Counted from the stretch's first letter, positions 30,706 through 40,999 are shown. The stretch: 58,624 nucleotides of DNA from an uncultured Clostridia bacterium (GCA_946407745.1 CAMJPQ010000012.1:1-58624); one strand, 5' to 3'. Numbers and translations are program-made. The notes: generated by a model not told the origin, from the letters alone.

Positions 30706-31986
30706 ATGTCAAACGGAACCGTGAAGCCGGTGTGCATTTTCTGCGGCAGGAGTGAGCGGGACGGCGCTGTGCTGGCGGCCGGGCGGACCGGCTGCATCTG
30801 CAGCGACTGTGCCGAGCTGGTCTTTGAGCACTTTGAGATGCAGTCCATGGAGGCATCCCCGTCGCTGATTGACGCCGGAAACCTTCCTACGCCTGAGCAG
30901 ATGAAAACCATGCTGGATGACTATGTCATCGGGCAGGACGCAGCCAAGCGCTCCCTTTGCGTGGCGGTTTACAACCACTATAAGCGGATCAACGCGGCGC
31001 GGGCGAAGCAGAAGGATCAGGACGAGGAAGACAAGGATGTGGAGGTAGCCAAGAGCAATATTCTCCTGGTCGGCCCCACGGGCAGCGGTAAAACCTATCT
31101 CGCGCAGAACCTGGCCCGCTTTCTCCGTGTGCCCTTCGCCATTGTGGATGCCACCAGCCTGACCGAGGCCGGCTATGTGGGCGAGGACGTGGAGAACATC
31201 CTGCTGCGCCTGATTCAGGCTGCGGATTACAACATCGACGAGGCACAGCGCGGCATCATCTATATCGACGAGATTGACAAAATCGCCCGCAAGAGCGAGA
31301 ACCCCTCCATCACCCGCGACGTGAGCGGCGAGGGCGTGCAGCAGGCCCTGCTGAAGATACTGGAGGGCACGGTGGCCTCTGTCCCGCCGCAGGGCGGCAG
31401 AAAGCATCCGCAGCAGGAAATGATACAGATCGACACCACCGACATACTGTTTATCTGCGGCGGCGCGTTTGACGGGCTGGTGCCCATCATTGAGGACCGC
31501 GTGGGCAAAAAGGTGCTCGGCTTCGGCTCTCAGATGCGCGCCTCTACCAGCCTGGAGGTATCCAGGGCACTGCGCGCGCTGCGGCCGGAGGATCTGATCC
31601 GCTTTGGCCTGATCCCTGAATTTGTCGGCCGCCTGCCCATTGTGACGGTGCTGGACGAGCTGGACGAGGACGCGCTGTGCGAAATCCTCACAGAGCCCAA
31701 GAACGCCCTGTGCCGGCAGTACCGCAAGCTGCTGAGGATGGACGGAGTGGAGCTGTCCTTCACCCAGGATGCCGTGAGGGCAATCGCCAAAGAGGCAATC
31801 GAAAGAAAAACCGGCGCGCGCGGTCTGCGGGCCATCATCGAGAATGTGATGCTGGACACCATGTATTCAGTACCCAGCCGCAGCGATGTGACGGCGTGCG
31901 AAATCAACGCGGATGTAGTGGAAAACGGAGCGCCGCCGAAGCTGACCCTGCGCACAGGCAGAAAGCGCGCAGCCGCAGGCAAATGA
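30706..31986 (+). CDS. clpX: ClpX AAA+ unfoldase
   Basis: This 426-residue ATPase recognises and unfolds substrates for ClpP. The N-terminal zinc finger has two CxxC pairs (CIFC and CSDC, residues about 10-36). Walker A is [15 protein letters not shown], and Walker B is [14 protein letters not shown]. The ClpP-docking loop corresponds to the IGF position, here near [10 protein letters not shown]. Sensor-2 arginine is in [15 protein letters not shown]. It lies directly after clpP and before lon. Confidence 0.97.
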   Translation: MSNGTVKPVCIFCGRSERDGAVLAAGRTGCICSDCAELVFEHFEMQSMEASPSLIDAGNLPTPEQMKTMLDDYVIGQDAAKRSLCVAVYNHYKRINAARAKQKDQDEEDKDVEVAKSNILLVGPTGSGKTYLAQNLARFLRVPFAIVDATSLTEAGYVGEDVENILLRLIQAADYNIDEAQRGIIYIDEIDKIARKSENPSITRDVSGEGVQQALLKILEGTVASVPPQGGRKHPQQEMIQIDTTDILFICGGAFDGLVPIIEDRVGKKVLGFGSQMRASTSLEVSRALRALRPEDLIRFGLIPEFVGRLPIVTVLDELDEDALCEILTEPKNALCRQYRKLLRMDGVELSFTQDAVRAIAKEAIERKTGARGLRAIIENVMLDTMYSVPSRSDVTACEINADVVENGAPPKLTLRTGRKRAAAGK

Positions 31987-32050
31987 CGGCCTCCATCCGC
32001 GCTCCATTCGTGTAAAAGTCTTTATGTCCCCTGATGAACCCGGAGGAACC

Positions 32051-34375
32051 ATGCCGAGAAAGAAAAAGTCCAACCTGCAGGAAATGCCCCTGATTCCGCT
32101 GCGCGGGATGCTGGTATTTCCGAAGATGATACTGAACTTTGACGTTGGGCGCGCCAAGTCTGTAGCAGCCCTTGAAAAGGCGATGATGAGCAGCCGCCTG
32201 GTTTTCCTGGTGCAGCAGCCTGACGTGGACGTGGACGAGCCCACGCAGGATGACCTGTGCGCAGTTGGCACCGTGGCGGAAATCAAGCAGCTGATGAACC
32301 TTGGCGGTGACGTGATACGCGTGCTGGCGGAGGGCCAGTGGCGCGCTCGCCTTGTCAGCATGACCGATACCAAGGACGGACTGCAGGCCACGCTGGAACG
32401 CCTGGAGGAAACCCCGCTGACCGATACTGTGGATGACAGCGCCATACTGCGCGCCACACAGGACCTGTTCGGGGAATTTGTCGCCTCCAGCCAGCGGGTG
32501 ATGCCGGAGCTGGCAGACAGCATACAGAACAACACCGACGGGAGCGAGCTGGCGGATGCCATCGCTGCCAATGTTTTCAGCAATATCGAGGACAAGCAGC
32601 GGGTGCTCGATACCGCGCCGGTGCGGGAACGCCTGGAAATGGTATGCGGTATCCTTCTCAGGGAAACCGAACTGGCCGATGTGGAGAAAAAGGTACAGGC
32701 CCGCCTGAAGCAGCAGGTGGACAGGAACCAGAAGGATTACTACCTGCGCGAGCAGATCAAGGCCATCCAGGTGGAGCTGGGCGACAACGAGCTGGGCGAC
32801 GTGGAAGAGCTGCGTGCCCGCATGGAAGAGTTGCCGCTGAATGAGGAGGCCCGGAAGAAGTGTGAAAAGGAGTTGGAACGCCTTTCTCACATGGCGCCCG
32901 GCACCCCCGAAATCACCATGAGCCGCACCTACATTGAGTGGATTCTGGACCTGCCCTGGGGAAAGACGACGGAGGACAACCTTGACCTCACCAGCGCCCG
33001 TGCCACCTTGGCCGAGGACCATTACGGTCTTGAAAAGGTGAAGGAGCGCATCGTTGAATACCTTGCGGTGCTGGGACTCAAGCAGGACATGAAGGGGCCG
33101 ATCCTATGCTTTGTGGGACCGCCCGGTGTGGGCAAAACCTCCATCGTGCGGGCGATTGCCAAGGCAGTAGGACGCCGCTTTGTGCAGATGTCGCTGGGCG
33201 GCGTGCGCGATGAGGCGGAGATCCGCGGACACCGGCGCACCTACATCGGGGCTATTCCCGGACGGATCATTGCGGGACTGAAGCAGGCCGGTACCATGAA
33301 CCCGGTCTTCCTGTTCGATGAGATAGACAAGATGGGCATGGACATTCACGGCGACCCGGCCTCCGCCATGCTGGAGGTGCTGGACAGTGAGCAGAACCAT
33401 GCCTTCCGCGACCACTATATGGAGCTGCCCTTCGACCTGAGCAAGGTGATGTTCATCACCACAGCCAATTCGGTGGAAACCATACCGGCGCCGCTGCTGG
33501 ACAGGATGGAGATCATTGAGGTTCCCTCCTACACCGAAGAGGAAAAGCTGCAGATCGCGCAGCGCCACCTCTGGCCCAAGCAGCTGGAGCAGCATGGCCT
33601 GCAGAGCGGCGCGGTGACCATTGCCGACCCGGTGATGCGTGCCCTGATCGAGGGCTACACCCGGGAGGCAGGTGTCCGTTCGCTGGAGAGATATATTGCC
33701 AAGGTGATGCGCAAAAGCGCCGTCCGTATGCTGGATGAGGGTATAGAGAGGATAGACATCACCGAGGAGGAGCTGCACAGGGCGCTTGGCGCGGTGCGCT
33801 ATACCCGCGAGCAGCCCGAGAAGGAGCCGAGGGTCGGTATCGTGAACGGCCTGGCCTACACGACCGTCGGTGGCGAGCTGCTGGAGGTAGAGTGCGCGAC
33901 CATGCCCGGCAAGGGCAACCTGAAGTTGACTGGCCAGTTGGGCGATGTGATGAAGGAATCCGCTGAGGCGGCCTTCACCTGGGTGCGTGCGCATTCCACG
34001 CAGCTGGGGCTGAGCGATGATTTTTACAAGGACAAGGATATTCACATCCACCTTCCGGAGGGCGCTGTGCCCAAGGACGGACCGTCCGCCGGCGTCACGC
34101 TGACGACCGCGCTGGTTTCAGCCTTCACCCTTCGCCCGGTTCGGCAGGATGTGGCCATGACAGGTGAGATGACACTTCGCGGGCGCGTGCTGCCCATCGG
34201 TGGCCTGAAGGAAAAGGCGCTGGCAGCCTACCGTTCCGGCATCCGTGTGCTGGTGCTGCCCAAGGAGAATGTCAAGGACCTGGAGGAGATTCCCCCGCAC
34301 GTGCTCAGCCAGTTCCGCCTGGTCACCGCCGAGAAGATTGAAGAGGTACTGGACAACGCCCTGGTAAAGGAATAA
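32051..34375 (+). CDS. lon: ATP-dependent protease Lon
   Basis: This 774-residue protein has the N-terminal LAN substrate-binding domain ([20 protein letters not shown]). The AAA+ module has Walker [17 protein letters not shown] and [20 protein letters not shown]. The C-terminal Ser/Lys protease domain has [19 protein letters not shown] and the Lys in [14 protein letters not shown]. The start at 32051 follows GGAGGAACC; upstream in-frame codons from 32024 are less likely. engB starts two bases after its stop. Confidence 0.97.
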   Translation: MPRKKKSNLQEMPLIPLRGMLVFPKMILNFDVGRAKSVAALEKAMMSSRLVFLVQQPDVDVDEPTQDDLCAVGTVAEIKQLMNLGGDVIRVLAEGQWRARLVSMTDTKDGLQATLERLEETPLTDTVDDSAILRATQDLFGEFVASSQRVMPELADSIQNNTDGSELADAIAANVFSNIEDKQRVLDTAPVRERLEMVCGILLRETELADVEKKVQARLKQQVDRNQKDYYLREQIKAIQVELGDNELGDVEELRARMEELPLNEEARKKCEKELERLSHMAPGTPEITMSRTYIEWILDLPWGKTTEDNLDLTSARATLAEDHYGLEKVKERIVEYLAVLGLKQDMKGPILCFVGPPGVGKTSIVRAIAKAVGRRFVQMSLGGVRDEAEIRGHRRTYIGAIPGRIIAGLKQAGTMNPVFLFDEIDKMGMDIHGDPASAMLEVLDSEQNHAFRDHYMELPFDLSKVMFITTANSVETIPAPLLDRMEIIEVPSYTEEEKLQIAQRHLWPKQLEQHGLQSGAVTIADPVMRALIEGYTREAGVRSLERYIAKVMRKSAVRMLDEGIERIDITEEELHRALGAVRYTREQPEKEPRVGIVNGLAYTTVGGELLEVECATMPGKGNLKLTGQLGDVMKESAEAAFTWVRAHSTQLGLSDDFYKDKDIHIHLPEGAVPKDGPSAGVTLTTALVSAFTLRPVRQDVAMTGEMTLRGRVLPIGGLKEKALAAYRSGIRVLVLPKENVKDLEEIPPHVLSQFRLVTAEKIEEVLDNALVKE

Positions 34376-34377
34376 AC

Positions 34378-35043
34378 ATGGCACAGAAAAAGACAGAGCC
34401 ACCGCGCCGCCCGCTCTACACGAAAAAGGAAGTGGAGCGCCCGGAGGATGCCTTTGAGATCAGGCAGGCGGAATTTGTCACGTCGCTTGCGCAGTACGGC
34501 CCGTTCGAGGGAAAGGGCCTGCCGCAGCTGGCAGTGGCCGGCAAGAGCAATGTGGGAAAATCCACCCTCATCAACAAGCTGACGCGCAACTCAAAGCTGG
34601 CCAGAACCAGCGCCACCCCTGGCAAAACAAGGCTGATCAACGTGTTTCTGCTCAATCGCAGCTTCCACCTGATTGACCTGCCCGGTTATGGCTTTGCCAA
34701 GGTGGACAAGCAGGAGAAGCAGCGGTGGGGGCAGATGATGCAGGCCTACTTCGAACAGGCGGGAGAGCTGCGCCATGTCCTGACACTGGTGGATATCCGC
34801 CATGAGCCGACAGAGGATGACATTCAGATGAATCTTTTCCTGCGGCAGATGGGCATCCCCTTCACCGTGGTTGCAACAAAGGCGGACAAAATCAGCCGGG
34901 GAGCGAGAATGAAGCAGCTGGCGCCGATTTGCCGCGCGCTGCTGGTCCAGCCGTGGCAGGTCATCTGCTTTTCCGGAGAAGACGGAACAGGATGCGGGGA
35001 GCTGCTGGACCTCATTGACAAAGTTGTAAGCACAGAGGAGTGA
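34378..35043 (+). CDS. engB: Ribosome biogenesis GTPase EngB/YsxC
   Basis: This 221-residue TRAFAC GTPase works in 50S subunit assembly. G-motifs are visible: AVAGKSNVGKSTLINKL (G1), SATPGKTRLIN (G2), LIDLPGYGFAKV (G3) and VATKADKIS (G4). It is near-coupled to lon and followed by lysA after six bases. Length is slightly above the usual 195-200 because of a basic N-terminal extension. Confidence 0.96.
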   Translation: MAQKKTEPPRRPLYTKKEVERPEDAFEIRQAEFVTSLAQYGPFEGKGLPQLAVAGKSNVGKSTLINKLTRNSKLARTSATPGKTRLINVFLLNRSFHLIDLPGYGFAKVDKQEKQRWGQMMQAYFEQAGELRHVLTLVDIRHEPTEDDIQMNLFLRQMGIPFTVVATKADKISRGARMKQLAPICRALLVQPWQVICFSGEDGTGCGELLDLIDKVVSTEE

Positions 35044-35049
35044 GCGCAT

Positions 35050-36306
35050 ATGCCGAATTTCAGCCTTCCGGACGAGGTATTTGAGCAGGCGGCGAAGACC
35101 TTTCCGACCCCCTTCCACCTGTATGACGAGGCGGGCATCAGGCGCAACGCGCGCGAACTGAAGCAGGCCTTCGCCTGGTGCGAGGATTTCGAGGAATACT
35201 TCGCGGTCAAGGCGCTGCCCAATCCGGCCATTCTCCGCATACTGAAGGAGGAAGGCTGCGGGGTGGACTGCTCCAGCGAAACAGAGCTGATGCTGGCGGA
35301 GGCAAACGGCTTCCGCGGACGGGATATCATGTTTTCCGCCAATGCCATGCCCCCGGAGGAATTTGACCATGCCCGGGCGCTGAGCGCGATTGTCAATCTG
35401 GACGACATCACACACATCGAGATACTGCGCAGGCACGGCGGCATTCCTGAAACGGTGTGCGTGCGCTACAATCCCGGCGGCGATTTCAAAATCGGCACCG
35501 AGATCATGGGCAACCCAGGGGAGGCCAAGTATGGCTTCACCCTGCCGCAGCTGCGCGAAGGGCTGAGGCAGCTGAAGGAGCTTGGCGCAAAGCGCTTCGG
35601 GCTGCACGCCTTCCTCTCCTCCAACAACACGGATGAGGAGTATTACCCGACCCTGGCCGGCATCCTCTTCCGTACCGGGCGCGAGCTGTCAGAGGAGCTG
35701 CAGCTGCCGCTGGCGTTTGTGAACCTCTCCGGCGGTGTGGGCATCCCCTACAGGCCGGAACAGAAGAAGACCGACATCATGGCTGTGGGCGAGGGTGTGC
35801 GCCGCGCCTACGAGGAGCACTTCCCCAACGGCGGTGTGGCGTTGAAAACGGAGCTGGGCCGCTGGATGACCGGCCCCATGGGCTGGCTTGTGACGCATGC
35901 CACGCACCGCAAGGAGACCTATCGCTCTTATATCGGCCTGGATGCCTGCGCCGCCAACCTGATGCGGCCCGCCATGTATGGCGCGTATCACCACATCACC
36001 GTGTGCGGCAAAAGGGACTGGCCCTGTGACCACACCTATGACGTGACCGGCTGCCTGTGCGAGAACAACGATAAGTTTGCCATTGGCCGCGCACTGCCCC
36101 GCATTGACATTGGTGATGTCGTCGTCATTCATGATACCGGTGCGCATGGCTATTCCATGGGTTACAACTACAATGGGCGCCTGCGCTCGGCAGAGGTGCT
36201 CTACAGGGAGGACGGCAGCTTCCGGCTCATCCGCCGCGCTGAGACTCCCGCGGATTACTTCGCCACGCTGGATGTGGACGAGTGCTACAAAGAACTGAAC
36301 AGATAA
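35050..36306 (+). CDS. lysA: Diaminopimelate decarboxylase-type PLP enzyme
   Basis: This 418-residue fold-type III decarboxylase has PLP Lys54 in EEYFAVKALPNPAILR. CGVDCSSETELMLA, VCVRYNPGGDFKIG, the glycine-rich FVNLSGGVGIPY and the GRWMTGPMGWLVT phosphate region follow. The active-site Cys motif reads GCLCENNDKFA instead of the usual CESGD, so substrate preference may differ from classical meso-DAP decarboxylase. With lysC in the same window, lysine synthesis is the likeliest role. GAGGAG precedes the ATG. Confidence 0.85.
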   Translation: MPNFSLPDEVFEQAAKTFPTPFHLYDEAGIRRNARELKQAFAWCEDFEEYFAVKALPNPAILRILKEEGCGVDCSSETELMLAEANGFRGRDIMFSANAMPPEEFDHARALSAIVNLDDITHIEILRRHGGIPETVCVRYNPGGDFKIGTEIMGNPGEAKYGFTLPQLREGLRQLKELGAKRFGLHAFLSSNNTDEEYYPTLAGILFRTGRELSEELQLPLAFVNLSGGVGIPYRPEQKKTDIMAVGEGVRRAYEEHFPNGGVALKTELGRWMTGPMGWLVTHATHRKETYRSYIGLDACAANLMRPAMYGAYHHITVCGKRDWPCDHTYDVTGCLCENNDKFAIGRALPRIDIGDVVVIHDTGAHGYSMGYNYNGRLRSAEVLYREDGSFRLIRRAETPADYFATLDVDECYKELNR

Positions 36307-36310
36307 GAAA

Positions 36311-36345
36311 CGGCCTCTCCCCCGCAAAGGGAAGAGGCCGCTTTT
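36311..36345. terminator. Terminator between lysA and the GH112 gene
   Basis: The eight-bp stem CGGCCTCT/AGAGGCCG (36311-36318/36333-36340) is followed by CTTTTC on the plus strand and GTTTCTT on the minus strand, so it can serve both. Confidence 0.75.
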
Positions 36346-36377
36346 CATCACCCTGTGTGCTTCGCGGCAGCTGAGCT

Positions 36378-38537
36378 TCAGTCCTTTATCTCCATGAAGC
36401 GCATTTCCAGCGGCTGCAGCTCCGCTTCAATGGTGCGGCCCTGGCAGCATACCGCAGTGGATACCGGATCGTTGGCGTTGTTCATCAGCACCAGGGTGGC
36501 GCTGAACGGGAACCAGGCTGCCTCCACCACAGGGGAAGCTGCAAGGGGAGCACCCTCTGCGGCTTTGCCGGTGAGACACAGCAGCAGATCCAGCAGCATG
36601 CGCGCATTTTCCGGCGCGTACACAAAACCGGACAGATAGGCGGCGTGCCCACTGCCGAAGGCGCGCAGGGTCATCTGCGGCACGCCGTTTTTCATGCACA
36701 GCACCTGCGTATCAGGTGCTGTGACACGCAGGCAGGGGTCTGCGCCAAGGGCGTTCGGATAAATGGTGAAGGGCTTCTGCTCGGTTTCCCCGGCTGCCCA
36801 GGGAGCATGGCAGGCATAGCGCCCGTCGTCCCTGTCCACACCCAACACATGGGCCATGGCGAAAAAGCTGTCGCCGCCGGGGCAGGCGGTAGGCTCCTCC
36901 ACGCCGAGGAAGGCGCCGCCCTCGTGGACGAAGCGTGTCAGCGCGGTGACCAGGCGCTCATCCTGCCATGCGCTGCCGCCGCTCCAGGCATCACCGGCGC
37001 GGCCCGCGTTCAGCACCACATCCACTCCGCACAGGGTTTCTTCGCTCAGCTCCTCCAGGGCGATAAAGCGCACATTCACCGGCAGGCCGCTGAGGGCCTC
37101 CAGCAGGTGGATGAGCACATGGCTGTCGGTCTCGTGGAAGTGGCCGGACAGCGTCCACGCGCGCAGTTCACCCCAGGTATGCACCACAGCCACCGTCAGG
37201 GGGAGCGCGGCGGGAGCGCCTTGCTCATGCAGCTCCTTCAAATGGCGGAACTGCTTCGCCATCATCTCGATGGCATCCACAAAGGCGGGATGTCCTTCTG
37301 TCAGGTGCAGGTAGCCTCCAAGCCCGATGCGGTCCACGCACTTGCGGGCCAGGGCGCGGCGCACATGCAGCCAGTAGCTCATCGCATCGCGCTCCGGATG
37401 GCCGCCCTCCATGAAGGTGGGCAGACCACCCAGTCCCACAGGGAAGAGATAGGGGTGGAAGCGCAGCTCGTGTACGGGCACCTTCGCATTGGCGCAGAGG
37501 CGGCATTCAAAGCCGGAGAAGACGCACTTGATCAGCCCGTCAAAGCCCACATCGGCAAAATACCTGCCATTGGGCTCCAGGCCGACCCAGCTGTCATCAT
37601 AGAATACATAGGCCTGCTTCCCATGGCGATGGATGATTTCCACCAGCTCCCTGGCCCTTTCGGACACAAAGCGCTGCACAAAGTCCATCCAGTCACGTTT
37701 GTGCGCTGTGGGCACACAGTGGGTCGGCTGGAGCTGACCGCGGTTGATGAAATCCTCTGCCGTCAGGGCGTAGCCGTATTCAGCCTCAAAGGCCCGCAGC
37801 GCCGCCGGGCTCACGGTGAAATCGTAGCTGGCCCAGTCTACATAGCGGCTGCGCCGCCGCTCGTCGCAGCCGAAGATCCACACAAAATTGTAGAACAGCG
37901 AGGTAAGGCGGATGACGTTGGTCTGCGGATTGCGCTCACACCAGTCCTCCAGCCAGTTTTTCAGGTAGTCCCAAGCCGCCGGATGCCGGGGGTCCAGCTG
38001 GCGCAGGTGCTCGCTGGTCCAGTGGTTGGTGGTATGGTTGTACATATTGATTTCCTCCCAGATGCGCCAGCACAGGAAGGAAACGGTATACCGGTGGAAG
38101 GGGACACAGTGGGTGACCGTGACGCGGCCGTTTTCATAGTGCCAATGATCACGCGGCACTTCCTGCTCCGCTGTCCTGTCCCACACCTGCCAGTAGGGGA
38201 GGGCGTCCGGGGTGTCGTTCAGCTCAAACTGCTCCTCAAAATAGCCATTCAGCGGCTGGATGACCAGCGTATCCTCCACGGCCAGCGCCGCGTCGGAGGA
38301 GAGGAAGGTCTGCTGCTGAGCGTCGGGGTGGGCCATCGCGAAGGCATTATGCTCCCGGATGATGCAGATGGTGGAATAGATGCGGTAGCCGGCGTTCACA
38401 ATCTCGTCGGAGAGCTTGGTGCCGTCGCTGTCGCGGATGACATCCGCGCCCCAGCGGCGTGCCAGCTCCAGCGTCAGCCCCTCGTAGCCCGCTTCGCCGG
38501 GAAGGGTGAAGCCACCCTTCAGATACCTGTCTTCCAT
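36378..38537 (-). CDS. GH112 beta-D-galactosyl phosphorylase
   Basis: This 719-residue phosphorylase of the lacto-N-biose/galacto-N-biose/D-galactosyl-rhamnose type starts at 38537 with GAGGAGG five bases upstream. Recognisable are RYLKGGFTLPGEAGYEGLTL, RWGADVIRDSDGTKLSDEIV (acid/base Asp region), YNFVWIFG, YVFYDDSWVGLEPNG and GLPTFMEGGHPERDA. GH112 enzymes split a beta-galactosyl disaccharide with phosphate, giving galactose-1-phosphate. Its partner is a GH105-type unsaturated-uronyl hydrolase, which favours galactosyl-1,4-rhamnose from rhamnogalacturonan I over host mucin or milk sugars. That preference is inference. Confidence 0.85.
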   Translation of the reverse strand: MEDRYLKGGFTLPGEAGYEGLTLELARRWGADVIRDSDGTKLSDEIVNAGYRIYSTICIIREHNAFAMAHPDAQQQTFLSSDAALAVEDTLVIQPLNGYFEEQFELNDTPDALPYWQVWDRTAEQEVPRDHWHYENGRVTVTHCVPFHRYTVSFLCWRIWEEINMYNHTTNHWTSEHLRQLDPRHPAAWDYLKNWLEDWCERNPQTNVIRLTSLFYNFVWIFGCDERRRSRYVDWASYDFTVSPAALRAFEAEYGYALTAEDFINRGQLQPTHCVPTAHKRDWMDFVQRFVSERARELVEIIHRHGKQAYVFYDDSWVGLEPNGRYFADVGFDGLIKCVFSGFECRLCANAKVPVHELRFHPYLFPVGLGGLPTFMEGGHPERDAMSYWLHVRRALARKCVDRIGLGGYLHLTEGHPAFVDAIEMMAKQFRHLKELHEQGAPAALPLTVAVVHTWGELRAWTLSGHFHETDSHVLIHLLEALSGLPVNVRFIALEELSEETLCGVDVVLNAGRAGDAWSGGSAWQDERLVTALTRFVHEGGAFLGVEEPTACPGGDSFFAMAHVLGVDRDDGRYACHAPWAAGETEQKPFTIYPNALGADPCLRVTAPDTQVLCMKNGVPQMTLRAFGSGHAAYLSGFVYAPENARMLLDLLLCLTGKAAEGAPLAASPVVEAAWFPFSATLVLMNNANDPVSTAVCCQGRTIEAELQPLEMRFMEIKD

Positions 38538-38547
38538 ATTGACCTCC

Positions 38548-39597
38548 TCAAAGCGCGCCGTCGGCGGAGTGCTGACCCATTTCCAGCACACGGGAGAGGA
38601 ACGTCAGCGCGAGACCCTGGCCCCAGCCCTGCGTCCAGTCTCTGGAGATGTTGCGATAGCCGTCGCGGTCCTTCATTACGGCGGTGCCGGCGGATACGTT
38701 CAGCACCCTGCCCTCGGGAGAGATGTTTTCCAGCACGCCGTCAATGGACTTCTGTATGTACTTCAGGTGGAGGGGATTGCCGCGGTTGACCATCGCCGCC
38801 GCGATGCCGGCGGAGGCGGAAACCTCCTCATAGCTGTCCGGGTCGTCCAGAATGGTGCGCCACAGGCCGTTTTCTGTCTGCAGCATTTTCAGCTCAGACA
38901 GCTGCTCCGACAGTGAACCGGCCACGTCCATGTATTTGGGATAGAGGTAGCACTCCGGCAGTACCCTGCCCACCTCGCTCATGGTGTAGGCGGCCCAGGC
39001 GTTTGCGCGGCCCCAGAAAAAGCCGGACATGTGATCCTTGGTGATGTTGTTGTACCCGTGGTACCACAGCCCGGTCTGCTTGTCCTGCAGGTATCGGATA
39101 TGCCAGTAGTACTGGTTCAGCGCGTCGTCAATCAGACTTGCGTCCTGCCAGGCAACACCGGCGCGCAGCATGAAGTAGGCCGCCATGAAAAGGGTATCGG
39201 CCCAACACTGCTCCGGAAAGTCGTTCTTGGCGCTGACCGTGTGCTGCAGCACATGGTCGGCAAACCGCAGTGCCTTCGTGGTCAGGTACTCGATCTTTTC
39301 CTCGGCGATGTGCTTGTATTTGTCATCTCCGGTCCATTCATGCAGCGTCAGCATGGCATGTCCCATGGAGCAGGTGTTGACCGTCCAGGTGGGCAGGCCC
39401 AGCTCAATCAGCTCATCCACCCTGTCGCGCAGAAGCTGCAGGTACTCTTCCTTGCCGGTCGCCTTCGCGGCACAGCAGATGCCGTAGTAGCCCACGCCGC
39501 AGGGCCAGTCCCAGGTCATGTCCATCCGCATGGTCTGCCGCACGGTGCTGTCAATCGCGGCGAGTACCCTTTCCCGGTCATAGTTCAGCTGAATCAT
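38548..39597 (-). CDS. GH105/GH88-type unsaturated uronyl hydrolase
   Basis: This 349-residue alpha/alpha-barrel enzyme has family motifs MTWDWPCGVGYYGIC, FPEQCWADTLFMAAYF (catalytic Asp region), SGFFWGRANAWAAYTM and SRDWTQGWGQGLALTF. Relatives hydrate the 4,5-double bond that lyases leave on uronic acids. No signal peptide, so it acts inside the cell. It precedes the GH112 gene by ten bases under one promoter (39647-39676). It is distinct from the GH105 domain at 16418-17500. Confidence 0.85.
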   Translation of the reverse strand: MIQLNYDRERVLAAIDSTVRQTMRMDMTWDWPCGVGYYGICCAAKATGKEEYLQLLRDRVDELIELGLPTWTVNTCSMGHAMLTLHEWTGDDKYKHIAEEKIEYLTTKALRFADHVLQHTVSAKNDFPEQCWADTLFMAAYFMLRAGVAWQDASLIDDALNQYYWHIRYLQDKQTGLWYHGYNNITKDHMSGFFWGRANAWAAYTMSEVGRVLPECYLYPKYMDVAGSLSEQLSELKMLQTENGLWRTILDDPDSYEEVSASAGIAAAMVNRGNPLHLKYIQKSIDGVLENISPEGRVLNVSAGTAVMKDRDGYRNISRDWTQGWGQGLALTFLSRVLEMGQHSADGAL

Positions 39598-39646
39598 TCA
39601 TCACGCCTCCTGGTAAAGTATTCGGTTGAAAACATATGCTGTTATT

Positions 39647-39676
39647 ATTATACCAGCTTTATCCGCACAGTGTTAA
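39647..39676 (-). promoter_or_regulatory. Promoter of the GH105-GH112 operon
   Basis: On the minus strand, -35 TTAACA (39676-39671), 18-base spacer and -10 TATAAT (39652-39647). The rest of the gene-free interval 39677-39870 shows nothing I can assign. Confidence 0.7.
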
Positions 39677-39877
39677 TAGGAAATGATAAAAAAATGTGCA
39701 GGTTCAACCTTTTTCACGATGGCAACAGTGTAGCAGATGAGGTGGCCACGGTTGTCTTTGATGCCAGATACGATTGCAGGTGGTGAAGGCTTTGTTCAAG
39801 GCAAGTTGATAAAGCTGCGGGATGTGAACGACACAATAGCACTGCGTAAATGCACCGCAATGCCCAGGTAAATGAAA

Positions 39878-39899
39878 ACCCGTCTCCGAAGAGACGGGT
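39878..39899 (-). terminator. Terminator after secreted paralogue B
   Basis: The nine-bp stem ACCCGTCTC/GAGACGGGT with a TTCG tetraloop on the minus strand is followed by TTTC, 24 bases past the stop. Confidence 0.8.
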
Positions 39900-39922
39900 C
39901 ATAGTACCGGAAAGAATTTGAA

Positions 39923-40954
39923 TTACTCGGCTTCGCGCTTCTCGATGTCGATGTGCAGGCGGGTGCGGCCAGCGTTGGGCAGATACTCAGCGGTGATGGC
40001 AGCGATTTCGCCCTCGGCATATTCTTCACGAATCTGCCAGAGATAATTGCTCTCCAGGTGGGTGTAATAGGTGGTGGGGGTAGCCTTGCGCCAGTCATGC
40101 GTGGTCTGGTTGCCCAGCTTCTTGTAGGTGTACTTGGCAACAGAGCCTTCCAGGCCCATGCCGAACACGTCGCTGTTTTCCACGGTGATGGTCTCGGTCA
40201 GCCAGGCGCCGGAGCGGTCATAGGTGACTTCCTTGTCGCCGTACTTCACGATGTAGGCAGCGCCGTCCACCCAGGTGCCGTAGGTCTGCTCGACCTTCCA
40301 GCCGAATACCTTCTCGCCCTTGTCATAAACGCGCTCTACGTAGAAAGCCCAGTTGCGGGGAGTGGCATCCTTCACGTCCAGGCTAATAGTGGACCATTCC
40401 TGATACTGGGTCTGATAGCCGGCTTCCACCAGGATCTTGCGAGCCAGAGCGGCGCTGGTCACGTCCTTGCCGTCCTCGTCGCAGATGTGGTAATACCAAT
40501 GATCATAGAAGAAGTTCTGGTCCAGATAGCGGGCAAACTTGCCTTGCGCTTCGACCAGGCCCAGGAAATAATCCTTGCCGTCCACGGTCACAACAGGCAG
40601 CAGGCCGCCCAGGATGGTTTCCTGCTCCAGGGTGTTGTCACGGCTGGCGCCGGAGACACCGGGCTGATACTTGTGGCCGGACAGGGAGAAGGTGGCCTTG
40701 CCGTCAACGATCTCCAGAGCTTCGTTGGTATCTTTCTTGCCCAGCCAGACAACCTCAGCGGAATCCACTTCGTCACCGAAGGTCACGGTGATGTTGGTGC
40801 CGCTCTTCTTGGTCTTCAGGCTGATGGGGGTTTCAAACTCAGGGGCGCCTTCCAGGTCCTTGGAGCTGGAGGGAACGGTGTAGTCTGCAGCGAAAGCAAC
40901 GGCGCAAGCCATCACCATCGCCACAACGAGGGCGAGGGAAATGATTTTTTTCAT
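39923..40954 (-). CDS. Secreted protein of unknown family (paralogue B)
   Basis: Start at 40954 is set by AAAGGAG upstream of ATGAAAAAA. The 343-residue protein has a signal peptide (KKIISLALVVAMVMACAVAFA, cut about residue 22). It is the shorter relative of the 26974-28461 product. It shares ETPISLKTKKSGTNITVTFG, LSGHKYQPGVSGASRD, FGWKVEQTYGTWVDGAAYIV, WLTETITVENSDVF and LWQIREEYAEGEIAAITAEY in the same order. It lacks the other's extra C-terminal part. No known domain. It has its own promoter and terminator; neighbours are pectin-type enzymes and a GntR regulator. Confidence 0.85.
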   Translation of the reverse strand: MKKIISLALVVAMVMACAVAFAADYTVPSSSKDLEGAPEFETPISLKTKKSGTNITVTFGDEVDSAEVVWLGKKDTNEALEIVDGKATFSLSGHKYQPGVSGASRDNTLEQETILGGLLPVVTVDGKDYFLGLVEAQGKFARYLDQNFFYDHWYYHICDEDGKDVTSAALARKILVEAGYQTQYQEWSTISLDVKDATPRNWAFYVERVYDKGEKVFGWKVEQTYGTWVDGAAYIVKYGDKEVTYDRSGAWLTETITVENSDVFGMGLEGSVAKYTYKKLGNQTTHDWRKATPTTYYTHLESNYLWQIREEYAEGEIAAITAEYLPNAGRTRLHIDIEKREAE

Positions 40955-40999
40955 GGAAAAAACTCCTTTCATTGTCCGGCTGCTTCCGGTACGTAACCG

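Noticed and set aside
36645-38789. A 714-aa plus-strand frame opposite GH112
   Set aside because: Antisense shadow of a recognised phosphorylase; no domain or ribosome site.
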